Shown: positions 50,925 through 59,187 of the stretch, piece after piece | Layout of the letters: the number at the start of each line of letters is the position of its first letter | Position numbering within the stretch: position 1 is the first letter of the stretch | Source: an uncultured Aequorivita sp. | GTDB taxonomy: Bacteria; Bacteroidota; Bacteroidia; Flavobacteriales; Flavobacteriaceae | Length of the DNA: 59,187 nt | Assembly: GCA_937125455.1 (NCBI GenBank) | Contig: CAKZLK010000014.1 | Location: 1 to 59,187 of the forward strand | Direction of reading: 5' to 3' | The notes under the pieces: model-generated | Database searches by the model: none | What the model saw: the letters and a program-made list of their open reading frames with translations, nothing else | Told to the model about the DNA's origin: nothing | Position numbers and translations under genes: made by a program

Positions 50925-52625
50925 TTGGAAAACACTTCTTCTAGTTCCTCAGAACAACAATTTGACACTATTATTATTGGAAGTGGCGTTGGCGGACTTT
51001 CCGCTGCTATATGTTTATCTCGCGCTGGCCAAAAGGTTTTGGTTTTGGAGCAGCACGATGTTCCGGGTGGATGGTGCCACAGTTTTTATTTAAATGGTCA
51101 CCGCTTTACACCAGGGGTTCATTACGTAGGTCTTTTGGAAAAAGGACAGTCTACTGCCCAGCTTTATGAAGGATTGGGTATTGCAGGCGATCTTACTTTT
51201 TTCAGAATGAACCCTTCTGCCTACGAACACGCCTTTATTGGGGATGAGCGTTTCGACTTTCCCGGAAATTTTGATGATTTGATAGTAGCACTTGTTGAAA
51301 GGTTCCCAAAGGAAGAAAAAAACATAATTAAGTATTTAAACTTGGTAAGGAATGTGAGTTCGGAACTGCAACTACTACCTAATGTAAAAGGATTTTGGCA
51401 GCATGTGACGATTCCTTTCAGGACCAAAAACATGGGTAAATATGCGCTTTTCACCCTGAAAAGGGTTATTGATTGGCACATTAAGGATCCGTTGCTCAAA
51501 AAAATTCTCAACATTCAGTTTGGCGACCACGGACTTGCTCCGGCTAAGGCCAGCTTTCCTTTACATTGTGCAGTTATGGATCATTATTTTAACGGGGGAT
51601 TTTATCCTTGTGGTGGTGGTGCGGCTATCGTAAAGGCAATGACAAAAGCCATAAAAAAAAATAACGGTGTAGTAAAAACACAACAGCCCGTAAAAAGAAT
51701 TCTTTTGGGAGGAGGTAAGAAAAAAAAAGCAATTGGTGTTGAACTTGAAAGCGGGGAGCAGCTATTTGCAAAAAATATAATTTCTAATGCAGATCCGAAT
51801 ATTACCTATCAAAAACTTATTGGGGAAGATAACTTGAGCAATGCACTACGCAAAAAACTATATAAAACTAAGTATTCCTGTACTTCATTAATGCTATTTC
51901 TCACAGTGGATATGGATTTAAGAGCTTCTGGGATCGATTCTGGAAATATTTGGTTGATGCCAAACGAAGATATGGATACGGTGTATGAGCGAATGATGGT
52001 GCCAGATATAACAAATGATGAGGCACTTGAAGGTATGTTCATTAGCTGCACAACCTTAAAAGATCCTTCTAGCTTTGACGGAAAGCACCATAGCATTGAA
52101 GCCATAACGTATTTGGATTATAACACTTTTGAGAAATTTAAGGACGAAAAGGAACCTCGCTCCAAAGAATATCTTCAGTTTAAAGAATTATTCATGGAGA
52201 AAATGATAAAAACTTTAGAGAAGGTATTGCCCACTGTTAGGAAACATATTGTTCACAAGGAATTGGGAACGCCAATAACCAATGAATACTATATAAATAC
52301 AACAAGAGGAAGTGTATACGGAACAGAGAAGAAACTTACTCAAATAGGTCCATTTGCCTATAAATCGAAAAGCGAGATAAAAAACCTCTATTTATGTGGT
52401 GCCAGTATTGTGAGCCATGGAGTTGCAGGTGCTGGTTATTCGGGATTACAAACTGCAGGAGAAATTTTAAAACTTAGTCAGAATGAGCTTTTAAGTACTG
52501 ACAATCAGCAGTCTGTAACTATACTGGAAGCTGAGAATGGTGCTGATTATCCGAAATGGCTGAATGACAAAATTGAAAGTAAAAAAAGAAAAACTACAAG
52601 TAGTTCGGGGGAAAACTTTGTTTAA
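50925..52625 (+). CDS. CrtI/CrtISO-like FAD-dependent desaturase or isomerase
   Basis: 566 residues from TTG 50925. TAG stands in frame at 50898, no ATG occurs between, and the FAD-binding Rossmann motif DTIIIGSGVGGLSAAICLSRAG starts only 14 residues in, so no internal ATG could be used. Further family signs are VLEQHDVPGGWCHSFYLNGHRFTPGVHYVG, GFYPCGGGAAIVKAMTKAIKKNNG, ISNADPNITYQKLIG and the C-terminal LYLCGASIVSHGVAGAGYSGLQTAGEIL. This is the phytoene-desaturase/carotenoid-isomerase/retinol-saturase family. No other carotenoid genes are adjacent. The C-terminal 60 residues are an unusual Ser/Lys-rich tail. Confidence 0.9.
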   Translation: MENTSSSSSEQQFDTIIIGSGVGGLSAAICLSRAGQKVLVLEQHDVPGGWCHSFYLNGHRFTPGVHYVGLLEKGQSTAQLYEGLGIAGDLTFFRMNPSAYEHAFIGDERFDFPGNFDDLIVALVERFPKEEKNIIKYLNLVRNVSSELQLLPNVKGFWQHVTIPFRTKNMGKYALFTLKRVIDWHIKDPLLKKILNIQFGDHGLAPAKASFPLHCAVMDHYFNGGFYPCGGGAAIVKAMTKAIKKNNGVVKTQQPVKRILLGGGKKKKAIGVELESGEQLFAKNIISNADPNITYQKLIGEDNLSNALRKKLYKTKYSCTSLMLFLTVDMDLRASGIDSGNIWLMPNEDMDTVYERMMVPDITNDEALEGMFISCTTLKDPSSFDGKHHSIEAITYLDYNTFEKFKDEKEPRSKEYLQFKELFMEKMIKTLEKVLPTVRKHIVHKELGTPITNEYYINTTRGSVYGTEKKLTQIGPFAYKSKSEIKNLYLCGASIVSHGVAGAGYSGLQTAGEILKLSQNELLSTDNQQSVTILEAENGADYPKWLNDKIESKKRKTTSSSGENFV

Positions 52626-52729
52626 GATTGTATAATTATCAGCAGTAGTGTTAAAAATTAAAAAATACTTCATTTATTTTAGTTTTTAAAATAAACAATC
52701 TTAAAAAGCTGTTTTGTCAATTATAATAT

Positions 52730-52737
52730 TATCTTTG
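52730..52737 (+). promoter_or_regulatory. -7 element of the cold-shock gene
   Basis: TATCTTTG is a perfect match to TAnnTTTG, 31 bp before the ATG. The nearest TTG is only 13 bp upstream. Confidence 0.5.
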
Positions 52738-52768
52738 CCACATATTATAAATTTTTTAATTAAATACA

Positions 52769-52960
52769 ATGAACAAAGGAACAGTAAAATTCTTCAACGA
52801 CACCAAAGGTTTTGGTTTTATCACTGAAGAAGGAACAAACAAAGAACATTTTGTACACATTTCAGGCCTAATCGACGAAGTTCGTGAAGGTGATGAAGTA
52901 GAATTTGATCTTCAAGAAGGAAAAAAAGGATTGAACGCGGTTAACGTAAAAGTACTTTAA
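52769..52960 (+). CDS. Cold-shock domain protein (CspA family)
   Basis: 63 residues, a single cold-shock domain with RNP1 KGFGFI and RNP2 EHFVHIS, the aromatic single-strand nucleic-acid binding surface. MNKGTVKFFND opens it as in most Csp proteins. It is cytosolic and acts as an RNA chaperone. It is monocistronic, with a strong terminator 22 bp downstream; the 31-bp leader is short for a thermosensing 5' UTR. Confidence 0.96.
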   Translation: MNKGTVKFFNDTKGFGFITEEGTNKEHFVHISGLIDEVREGDEVEFDLQEGKKGLNAVNVKVL

Positions 52961-52981
52961 TACACACAATTTTTTTAAGAC

Positions 52982-53012
52982 AAAGCCTCCCAATTTGGGG
53001 GGCTTTTTTTTT
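52982..53012 (+). terminator. Intrinsic terminator after the cold-shock gene
   Basis: A 10-bp stem (AAAGCCTCCC with GGGGGGCTTT, one G-T pair), a 5-nt loop and nine T. Confidence 0.88.
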
Positions 53013-53119
53013 GCCGATTTTTCATAATGTGAAATAATTAAAGAATTTGTGATGACAAATAGTTGATTCTTACGATTTTATTATAGATTTATAATAACTA
53101 ACTAAAATCAAATTTCAAT

Positions 53120-56100
53120 ATGAAAAAATCAACACTATTATTGATGGTGTTGTGCATGCTGACTATTCAGCTTTCTGCGCAGCATAAAAATCCAGAAAAA
53201 GAAAAGGAGTCTGCTCGATTGGCCACGCAGCCATCAACCATTTCGCTGGAAAAGCTCATTACTCAAAAGAGTGATTCGTATGTAATTACAAATGAAAACA
53301 CTAGTAAAAAAAGTGGTATCCGACACGTATATTTACGCCAAGCAATTAACGGCCTAGAGGTATACGGCACTGAATCCAGCATTCATATTGATAAAACAGG
53401 TAAGGTTTTAACCCAACACAATAATTTTTTAGCTGATGTTCAGGCCACTATTAAGAATAATTCGCAGACTTTAAATGCCCGAGCTGCTATTGCTTCGGTA
53501 GCTAACCAAATGGGGTATAAGGTTTCCAACCTACAAGAAATTAAAAATATAGGCGGTAAAAATAAAGCCGCCGTCTTCAATAAGGCCGGAATCTCTTTAG
53601 TTGAAATTCCAACCAAATTGATGTACTATTATAAAGAAGGGGTAGGAACTCAATTGGTTTGGGAGCTTTCCATAGCAGAAACAACTTCTTCAGACTGGTG
53701 GAATTTTCGGGTGAATGCTTCAACCGGGAAAATTATAGACAAGGATAATTGGACTGTTTCCTGTAACATCATGGATGGCCATAACGAACATTTTCATGGG
53801 GAAGAAGCCCTTACAGTATCAACGATTGTTGGCCCACTCAATGAAAATGAAGCTGTAAATAAAGACAGTAATACTTCTAAAACTATTGTCTCTGAAGTTG
53901 CACCAGCTTTGGTAGGTGGCTATAGAGTTTACGCAATGCCTACGGAGTCACCAAATCACGGACCACGGACTTTGCAGAATAATCCAGATAATGCAATCGC
54001 TTCTCCTTTTGGATGGCATGACACTAATGGTGCCACAGGGCCCGAATCTACATTGACCACTGGTAATAATGTGGATGCCCATAAAGGTACAGATCGTCCA
54101 GATGGAACTGCTTCATTGACGTTTGACTTTGCAATTGATTTAAACCAGAACCCTGCTTTAAATACAGCTCCATATATAACTAATTTATTTTATTGGAATA
54201 ATATAGCACACGATGTATTGTATCAATATGGTTTTGATGAAGCCAGTGGTAACTTTCAAGAAAATAACTACGGAAATGGCGGTGCTGGATCAGACAGTGT
54301 AAATGCCAACGCACAAGCTTCGGGAAATTGCAATGCCAATTTTGGCACTCCCGCCGATGGTTCAAACCCAACGATGAATATGTATTTATGCAACCAATCA
54401 ACACCTTCCCATGATGGTGATCTTGATGCGGGAGTTGTTGTTCACGAATACGGCCATGGTGTTTCAAACAGACTTACTGGAGGACCTAGCAATGTTGGTT
54501 GTTTAAACAATGCAGAGCAAATGGGTGAGGGATGGAGTGATTTTTATGGTCTCTTGCTAACTATTGAACCAGGCGATACAGGTACAGATGCAAGAGGAGT
54601 AGGGACCTATTTGTTAGGAGAGCCTATTACAGGACCTGGAGTGAGAACCCAAAAATACAGTACAAATTTTGCGGTTAACAACCATACGTATGATGATATT
54701 AAAACATCTTCTGCTGTACATTTTATAGGAGAGGTTTGGGCCACTATGCTATGGGATATGACATGGGGGATTATTGCGACAGATGGCTTTGATCCCGATG
54801 TTTATAATGGAACAGGAGGAAACAACGTAGCTTTAGCCCTTGTTACCGAAGGTTTAAAACTACAACCTTGTAGCCCAGGTTTTGTGGATGGTCGCGATGC
54901 TATTTTGGCTGCAGACCAAGCATTATATGGTGGTGCTCATATATGTACTATTTGGGAAGCTTTTGCAAATAGAGGATTGGGTTTTAGTGCCAGCCAAGGT
55001 TCATCAAATAGCAACACAGATGGTACAGAAGCTTTCGATTTACCTCCAACTTTTTCAGGTTTAAATGCTATTGATGAAGTATGTCTTTCTGATGGAATTC
55101 AAACGGGACTTTCTGGTGGAAATCCAGCAGGTGGTGTTTATAGCGGTACAGGTGTAACCGATGACGGTAATGGAACAACATTTACCTTCGATCCAAGTAT
55201 TGGAGGTCCAGGTTTGATAACCGTTACTTATACAGTAAACGATTTTTGTACCGGTTTACCAACAGCTGTAACAGATGATATAAATGTAACCAATAACCCA
55301 CCTGAAATTATATGTTTGGGTTCTGGGAATATACCAATGACTGGTTCACAGTCAAGCAGTCCGGGAACAGCAATTCCTGATAATAACACAACGGGTGTTA
55401 CAGTAAATATGAATGTTACTGAAGATGTGGTCATTACAGATTTAGATGTAAATTTAAATATATCCCACACTTTTGTAGGCGATTTAATTGTTACTATAAA
55501 ATCACCTTTGGGAACAACAGCAACTATTATAGATAGAATAGGAGCTCCTCCGGGGACTTTCGGATGTGGCGGAAATGACATATTAGCTACTCTTGATGAT
55601 GAAGCAGCTACTCCAGTTGAAAATGAATGTGCAGGATCGGTACCTACAATTAATGGATCTTTCACACCAAACAATCCACTGTCAATATTTGATGGTGAGA
55701 GCACAATGGGTACTTGGGAGCTTACAGTTTCTGATAATTTTGGAACTGATACTGGTACAATAAACAGTTGGGGAATAGATTATGATTATGAAGTAACTGC
55801 TCCAGTATTAGATGTAACCCTAGACGGTAGTGGAAATGTAACTGTAAATGCTGAAGATTTATTATACAGTGTTACCGTTGATTGTGGAGGTTATACAGTA
55901 TTAGCAGGAAGCCCCTTGGATACAACGGTTAGTTTTAGCTGTTCAGATACAGGCTTAAATACGGTTGCTGTTGAGGTTACCAATGACAGTGGGGCGACTT
56001 CAACATGTTCTGCCATTGTAAATGTTATTGGTAGTGGCGGCGGAGGCGGTCCATTTACCTGTCCTGGAGATATTACTCAGGACAACGATCCTGGAATTTG

Positions 56101-59100
56101 CGGCGCAGTTGTAACGTATACAGTTGCTTCACCTTCGGGTTGTGGTGGTTCTGGGCCTTTAGCCAATGGAATTGCTACTTTGGAATTGGTTTCATCAGCA
56201 GGAGGAAGTAATTACAGAGCAGCAGTAAGTTATAATCCTTCAGCAGACAGATACTATAGTGTAAATGGAGGATCTGCTGGTTATCCAGTTGATTGTTTTG
56301 ATGGTACCACTGGAGCTATTATTAGCAGTATTGCAAGTGGTTTTGATTATAGAGGTGCTTGGTGGAATCCGAATTTGAATCAATCTGAAGGGAATGGTTT
56401 TGGTGCAGGAGGTTTGGTAATTACAGATTTGGCAGGTGACTGCCCTGCTGGAACTATAACATCAATTTTTCCTGCCAATCAGCCAGATGTTCATTCAGAG
56501 GGTGATTATGATTATGATAATAATGAAGTAGTTTATTATTTCACTGGAAATATCACACAAGTTGATAGGGCAACAGGCACAACAAGTGCAGTCTTGCCTC
56601 TTTCTAATATACCTGCAGGATCTTCCTATATGGGACGATGTATTGGTTATACTGGCGTGCCAGGTTTTGAGTACGCATTGTATGACAATACCACACTATC
56701 TGTTCATTTATATGATCGGGCAACGGGAGCCTATGCTGCCACAACTACAATTGGAATAACTCCTACTATCTCTGATAGTGGTTTTAACTATGAAAATGAC
56801 CAAGCGTGGATATATGCAAACAATAGATGGAACGGCTTTACCATTTTTGGTGCAGCAAGCGGAACCATCACTCAAACAGCAGGTCTTGCCAGTGGTTATA
56901 CCTTCCCAGTAGGAACAACTACAAATACTTTTGAGTATGACGATGGTATAAACCCAGTACAAACCTGTTCTTTTGATGTAACTATTAATGATGCTGAAGC
57001 TCCAGTAATTACTTGCCCTGGAGACATTACAGTAAGTAATGACCCAGGAGTTTGTGGTGCTGTTATTAATTATACTGTTACTGCAACAGATAATTGTAGT
57101 TCAGGAGGTCCTGGATCACAAACCTTTTCATATACTGGCGCAATTGATTCATTTGTAGTTCCAGCCGGTGTTACCGATATTACAATTCAAGCTTTCGGGG
57201 CACAAGGTGGTGGAAGTAATGGAGGCGCCGGTGGCCTAGGAGCTTCCATTTCAGGAGATTTTAGTGTAACTCCAGGTGAAACTTTAACTGTTGTTGTAGG
57301 TCAACAAGGCCAATTACAGATTGGCGGTAATGCACAAAATAGCTCTGGTGGCGGAGGCGGAAGTTTTGTTTACAATGCTTCGGACGTTCTCTTTGTTGCT
57401 GCTGGTGGTGGTGGTGGAAAATGTAATTATACAGGTTCACCACCACTACACCCAGAAGCTGCAGGTCAAGCAGGGACCTCTGGAGGAGCATCTTCAGACG
57501 GTAACGCTGGTGGAACAGCTGGAAATGCTGGAAATGAGGGAACTTGGAGTGGTTCTCCTGATGCTGGAGGTGGAGCAGGATGGCTTTCAGTGAGTGGAGG
57601 GCCTTACGGAGGATATAATGCGCCTACTTGGGCTGGAGGTGCTCCGTTTTGCGGCGGTGGCGGTGGCGGTTGTGGCGGCTTTGGCGGCTTCGGCGGCGGC
57701 GGCGGCGGCGGCAACCATTATGGCGGCGGTGGCGGCGGTGGCGGCTACTCTGGTGGCGGCGGCGGAACAGATCCAACCCATGGTGGTGGTGGTGGCTCCT
57801 TTAATGGAGGAACCAATCCTGTAAATAATAGTGGAGTTCGTACTGGGGATGGTGAAGTTACCATTACTTGGAACGCAACATTGGTACCTAACCAAACTGC
57901 TGGTCTTCCTTCAGGAAGCACTTTCCCTGTGGGAACCACAACAAATACGTTTGTTGTAACCGATGCATCAGGAAACTCAGACACGTGTACATTTACTGTA
58001 ACCGTAAACGATACCGAACCCCCTGTGGCGGTTTGCCAAAACGCAACGGTTCAGTTGGATGCCAATGGAAATGGATCAATAACTGCTGCCGATGTTGATG
58101 GTGGTAGCACTGACGTCTGCGGAATTGCTTCTTTAAGCGTTTCTCCAAGTAGTTTCACTTGTGCAGATGTCGGTACAAACAATGTTGTCCTGACTGTAAC
58201 CGATGTTAATGGTAATTCAAGTACTTGTACTGCAGTTGTAACTGTGCAAGATAATGTTGCTCCTACAGCAGTTTGCCAAAACATAACAGTTCAATTGGAT
58301 GCTACTGGAAACGTCTCAATTACTGCTGGTCAAGTTGATGGTGGTAGCACCGATGCTTGTGGAATTGCAAGTACTTCAATTGACAATACAGATTTCACTT
58401 GTGCAGACATTGGCCCGAATAACGTAACCTTAACGGTAACTGATGTAAACGGAAATACAAGCACTTGCGTAGCTGTAGTTACTGTAGAAGATGACCTTCC
58501 GCCAATTATAGCTTGCCCTGCAGACATAACTGTAAATACAGATGCGGGAATCTGTAGCGCAATAGTGACTTTCCCAATGCCACTAGTGTTGGATAATTGT
58601 AGTGCAACAGCTACCCAAACAGGTGGACTTACAAGTGGAAGTGCATTTCCGGTAGGAGTGAACACTGTAGCGTTTACCGCAACCGATCAAAGTGGTAATA
58701 CGGCAGTTTGTAGCTTTACCATTACGGTAGTTGATAATGAAGCACCAACTATGGTTTGTCAAAACATCACCATCCAATTGGATGCATTTGGCAATGCAGC
58801 TATCACAGTCGCTGATGTGGATGGAGGTTCTACGGATAACTGTGGAATTGCAAGCGCCTCTGTTAGTCCAAGTACTTTTGACTGTAGTGACGTAGGTGAT
58901 AATCCAGTAGTACTTACGGTTACCGATGTTCATGGAAACTCCAACACCTGTACGGCAATCGTAACAGTTCAGGACGTGACTAATCCCCTTGCAGTTTGCC
59001 AAAACATTACTGTTGAATTGGATCCAGTAACTGGAATTATAACTATTGCAGGAGCAGATGTTGACGGTGGAAGTACGGATGCCTGTGGCATCGCGAGCTA

Positions 59101-59187
59101 TGATCTTGACATCGACACCTTCGATTGCTCGAACATAGGCGACAACACGGTAGTACTGACCGTAACCGACGTAAACGGAAACAGCGA
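53120..59187 (+). CDS. Secreted fungalysin (M36) metallopeptidase with P, HYR, glycine-rich and repeat domains (C-terminus outside the window)
   Basis: Open from ATG 53120 to the window end, at least 2022 residues. A signal peptide (1-21, ending LSAQ) precedes a FTP/PepSY-like propeptide (about 30-210). The M36 catalytic domain follows, with H442-E443-YG-H446 and E470 in MGEGWSDFYG as zinc ligands. A P domain spans about 735-890. Residues 975 onward hold HYR domains (CPGDIT at about 982 and 1298). One is interrupted by a roughly 240-residue beta-rich segment, the next by a glycine-rich ALK-like domain with long Gly runs. From 58031 a unit of 80 residues (VCQNITVQLDA) recurs. A T9SS sorting domain is expected but not visible. 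Role: extracellular proteolysis and surface display, inferred. Confidence 0.9.
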   Translation, partial: MKKSTLLLMVLCMLTIQLSAQHKNPEKEKESARLATQPSTISLEKLITQKSDSYVITNENTSKKSGIRHVYLRQAINGLEVYGTESSIHIDKTGKVLTQHNNFLADVQATIKNNSQTLNARAAIASVANQMGYKVSNLQEIKNIGGKNKAAVFNKAGISLVEIPTKLMYYYKEGVGTQLVWELSIAETTSSDWWNFRVNASTGKIIDKDNWTVSCNIMDGHNEHFHGEEALTVSTIVGPLNENEAVNKDSNTSKTIVSEVAPALVGGYRVYAMPTESPNHGPRTLQNNPDNAIASPFGWHDTNGATGPESTLTTGNNVDAHKGTDRPDGTASLTFDFAIDLNQNPALNTAPYITNLFYWNNIAHDVLYQYGFDEASGNFQENNYGNGGAGSDSVNANAQASGNCNANFGTPADGSNPTMNMYLCNQSTPSHDGDLDAGVVVHEYGHGVSNRLTGGPSNVGCLNNAEQMGEGWSDFYGLLLTIEPGDTGTDARGVGTYLLGEPITGPGVRTQKYSTNFAVNNHTYDDIKTSSAVHFIGEVWATMLWDMTWGIIATDGFDPDVYNGTGGNNVALALVTEGLKLQPCSPGFVDGRDAILAADQALYGGAHICTIWEAFANRGLGFSASQGSSNSNTDGTEAFDLPPTFSGLNAIDEVCLSDGIQTGLSGGNPAGGVYSGTGVTDDGNGTTFTFDPSIGGPGLITVTYTVNDFCTGLPTAVTDDINVTNNPPEIICLGSGNIPMTGSQSSSPGTAIPDNNTTGVTVNMNVTEDVVITDLDVNLNISHTFVGDLIVTIKSPLGTTATIIDRIGAPPGTFGCGGNDILATLDDEAATPVENECAGSVPTINGSFTPNNPLSIFDGESTMGTWELTVSDNFGTDTGTINSWGIDYDYEVTAPVLDVTLDGSGNVTVNAEDLLYSVTVDCGGYTVLAGSPLDTTVSFSCSDTGLNTVAVEVTNDSGATSTCSAIVNVIGSGGGGGPFTCPGDITQDNDPGICGAVVTYTVASPSGCGGSGPLANGIATLELVSSAGGSNYRAAVSYNPSADRYYSVNGGSAGYPVDCFDGTTGAIISSIASGFDYRGAWWNPNLNQSEGNGFGAGGLVITDLAGDCPAGTITSIFPANQPDVHSEGDYDYDNNEVVYYFTGNITQVDRATGTTSAVLPLSNIPAGSSYMGRCIGYTGVPGFEYALYDNTTLSVHLYDRATGAYAATTTIGITPTISDSGFNYENDQAWIYANNRWNGFTIFGAASGTITQTAGLASGYTFPVGTTTNTFEYDDGINPVQTCSFDVTINDAEAPVITCPGDITVSNDPGVCGAVINYTVTATDNCSSGGPGSQTFSYTGAIDSFVVPAGVTDITIQAFGAQGGGSNGGAGGLGASISGDFSVTPGETLTVVVGQQGQLQIGGNAQNSSGGGGGSFVYNASDVLFVAAGGGGGKCNYTGSPPLHPEAAGQAGTSGGASSDGNAGGTAGNAGNEGTWSGSPDAGGGAGWLSVSGGPYGGYNAPTWAGGAPFCGGGGGGCGGFGGFGGGGGGGNHYGGGGGGGGYSGGGGGTDPTHGGGGGSFNGGTNPVNNSGVRTGDGEVTITWNATLVPNQTAGLPSGSTFPVGTTTNTFVVTDASGNSDTCTFTVTVNDTEPPVAVCQNATVQLDANGNGSITAADVDGGSTDVCGIASLSVSPSSFTCADVGTNNVVLTVTDVNGNSSTCTAVVTVQDNVAPTAVCQNITVQLDATGNVSITAGQVDGGSTDACGIASTSIDNTDFTCADIGPNNVTLTVTDVNGNTSTCVAVVTVEDDLPPIIACPADITVNTDAGICSAIVTFPMPLVLDNCSATATQTGGLTSGSAFPVGVNTVAFTATDQSGNTAVCSFTITVVDNEAPTMVCQNITIQLDAFGNAAITVADVDGGSTDNCGIASASVSPSTFDCSDVGDNPVVLTVTDVHGNSNTCTAIVTVQDVTNPLAVCQNITVELDPVTGIITIAGADVDGGSTDACGIASYDLDIDTFDCSNIGDNTVVLTVTDVNGNS
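58031..59187 (+). repeat. 80-codon tandem repeats in the fungalysin gene
   Basis: Units beginning VCQN..V.LD start at about 58031, 58271, 58754 and 58994; the two pairs are 240 bp apart and a HYR unit (58500-58750) separates them. Each contains DVDGGSTD.CGIAS and ends LTVTDVNGNS/T.TC. The last unit runs off the window. Confidence 0.8.

Noticed and set aside
57587-57895. Ala/Thr-rich antisense frame
   Set aside because: It is only the complement of the glycine-rich region of the fungalysin gene.

Overview
The window is a chromosomal segment of a member of the Bacteroidota, most likely a Flavobacteriaceae species. The evidence is: promoters of the TTG-N(17-23)-TAnnTTTG type instead of TTGACA/TATAAT; a type IX secretion C-terminal sorting domain; a CarboxypepD_reg-type TonB-dependent receptor; a DUF4295 gene after rpmB-rpmG; fungalysin and HYR-repeat exoproteins; and an AT-rich base composition. 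No tRNA, rRNA, transposase, integrase or CRISPR array was seen. Assignment to family level is inference from gene content only.

Layout. 1-1178 is the N-terminal part of a large secreted P-domain/HYR protein on the minus strand, cut by the window edge. 1.4-32.5 kb is mostly housekeeping: htpG; a TetR-like regulator with an ABC1 kinase; a KAS III paralogue; a TMEM175-like channel; a TonB-dependent outer-membrane protein; a sodium:solute symporter diverging from a T9SS-exported BNR-repeat protein; recR; a family 2 glycosyltransferase; an E2 acyltransferase; the tightly packed exonuclease/FAH/Hpt/cinA run; rpmB-rpmG-DUF4295-ftsY; an S9 peptidase; rimO; a 7TMR-DISM kinase with a LytTR regulator opposite a beta-helix lipoprotein; a glycosyltransferase and a PAP2 phosphatase. 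40.4-53 kb returns to core genes: uvrB, a small HELGH metalloprotein, a GH3-family enzyme, rluF, hsp20, DUF2254, a TerB-like protein, sucC, lysA, a CrtI-like desaturase and a cold-shock gene. 53.1 kb to the right edge is one very large secreted fungalysin (M36) protein with P-domain, HYR and other repeats, also cut by the window.

The accessory part is 33.3-40.3 kb, between the PAP2 gene and uvrB. It holds a CPBP-type intramembrane protease, a DUF4440 lipoprotein, a GAF histidine kinase, an unrecognised GC-richer 161-residue gene, and a small helix-turn-helix gene preceded by nine tandem repeats of about 22 bp. It also holds a HEPN-domain protein with an intact Rx4H motif and a STAS-GHKL-STAS(DUF4325) protein. 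The 3' tail of the HTH gene occurs three times, each copy followed by a Bacteroidota-type promoter and then a different gene. The HEPN gene lies between two perfect 38-bp direct repeats that are copies of this tail. I infer a modular cassette locus, possibly for defence, in which genes are exchanged behind an HTH-tail/promoter unit. This is the most likely new biology in the window.

Three genes (31258, 38977, 50925) appear to start at TTG, because an in-frame stop lies just upstream and no ATG lies between. Several longer reading frames were shortened because a promoter element or a family N-terminus places the start further in.
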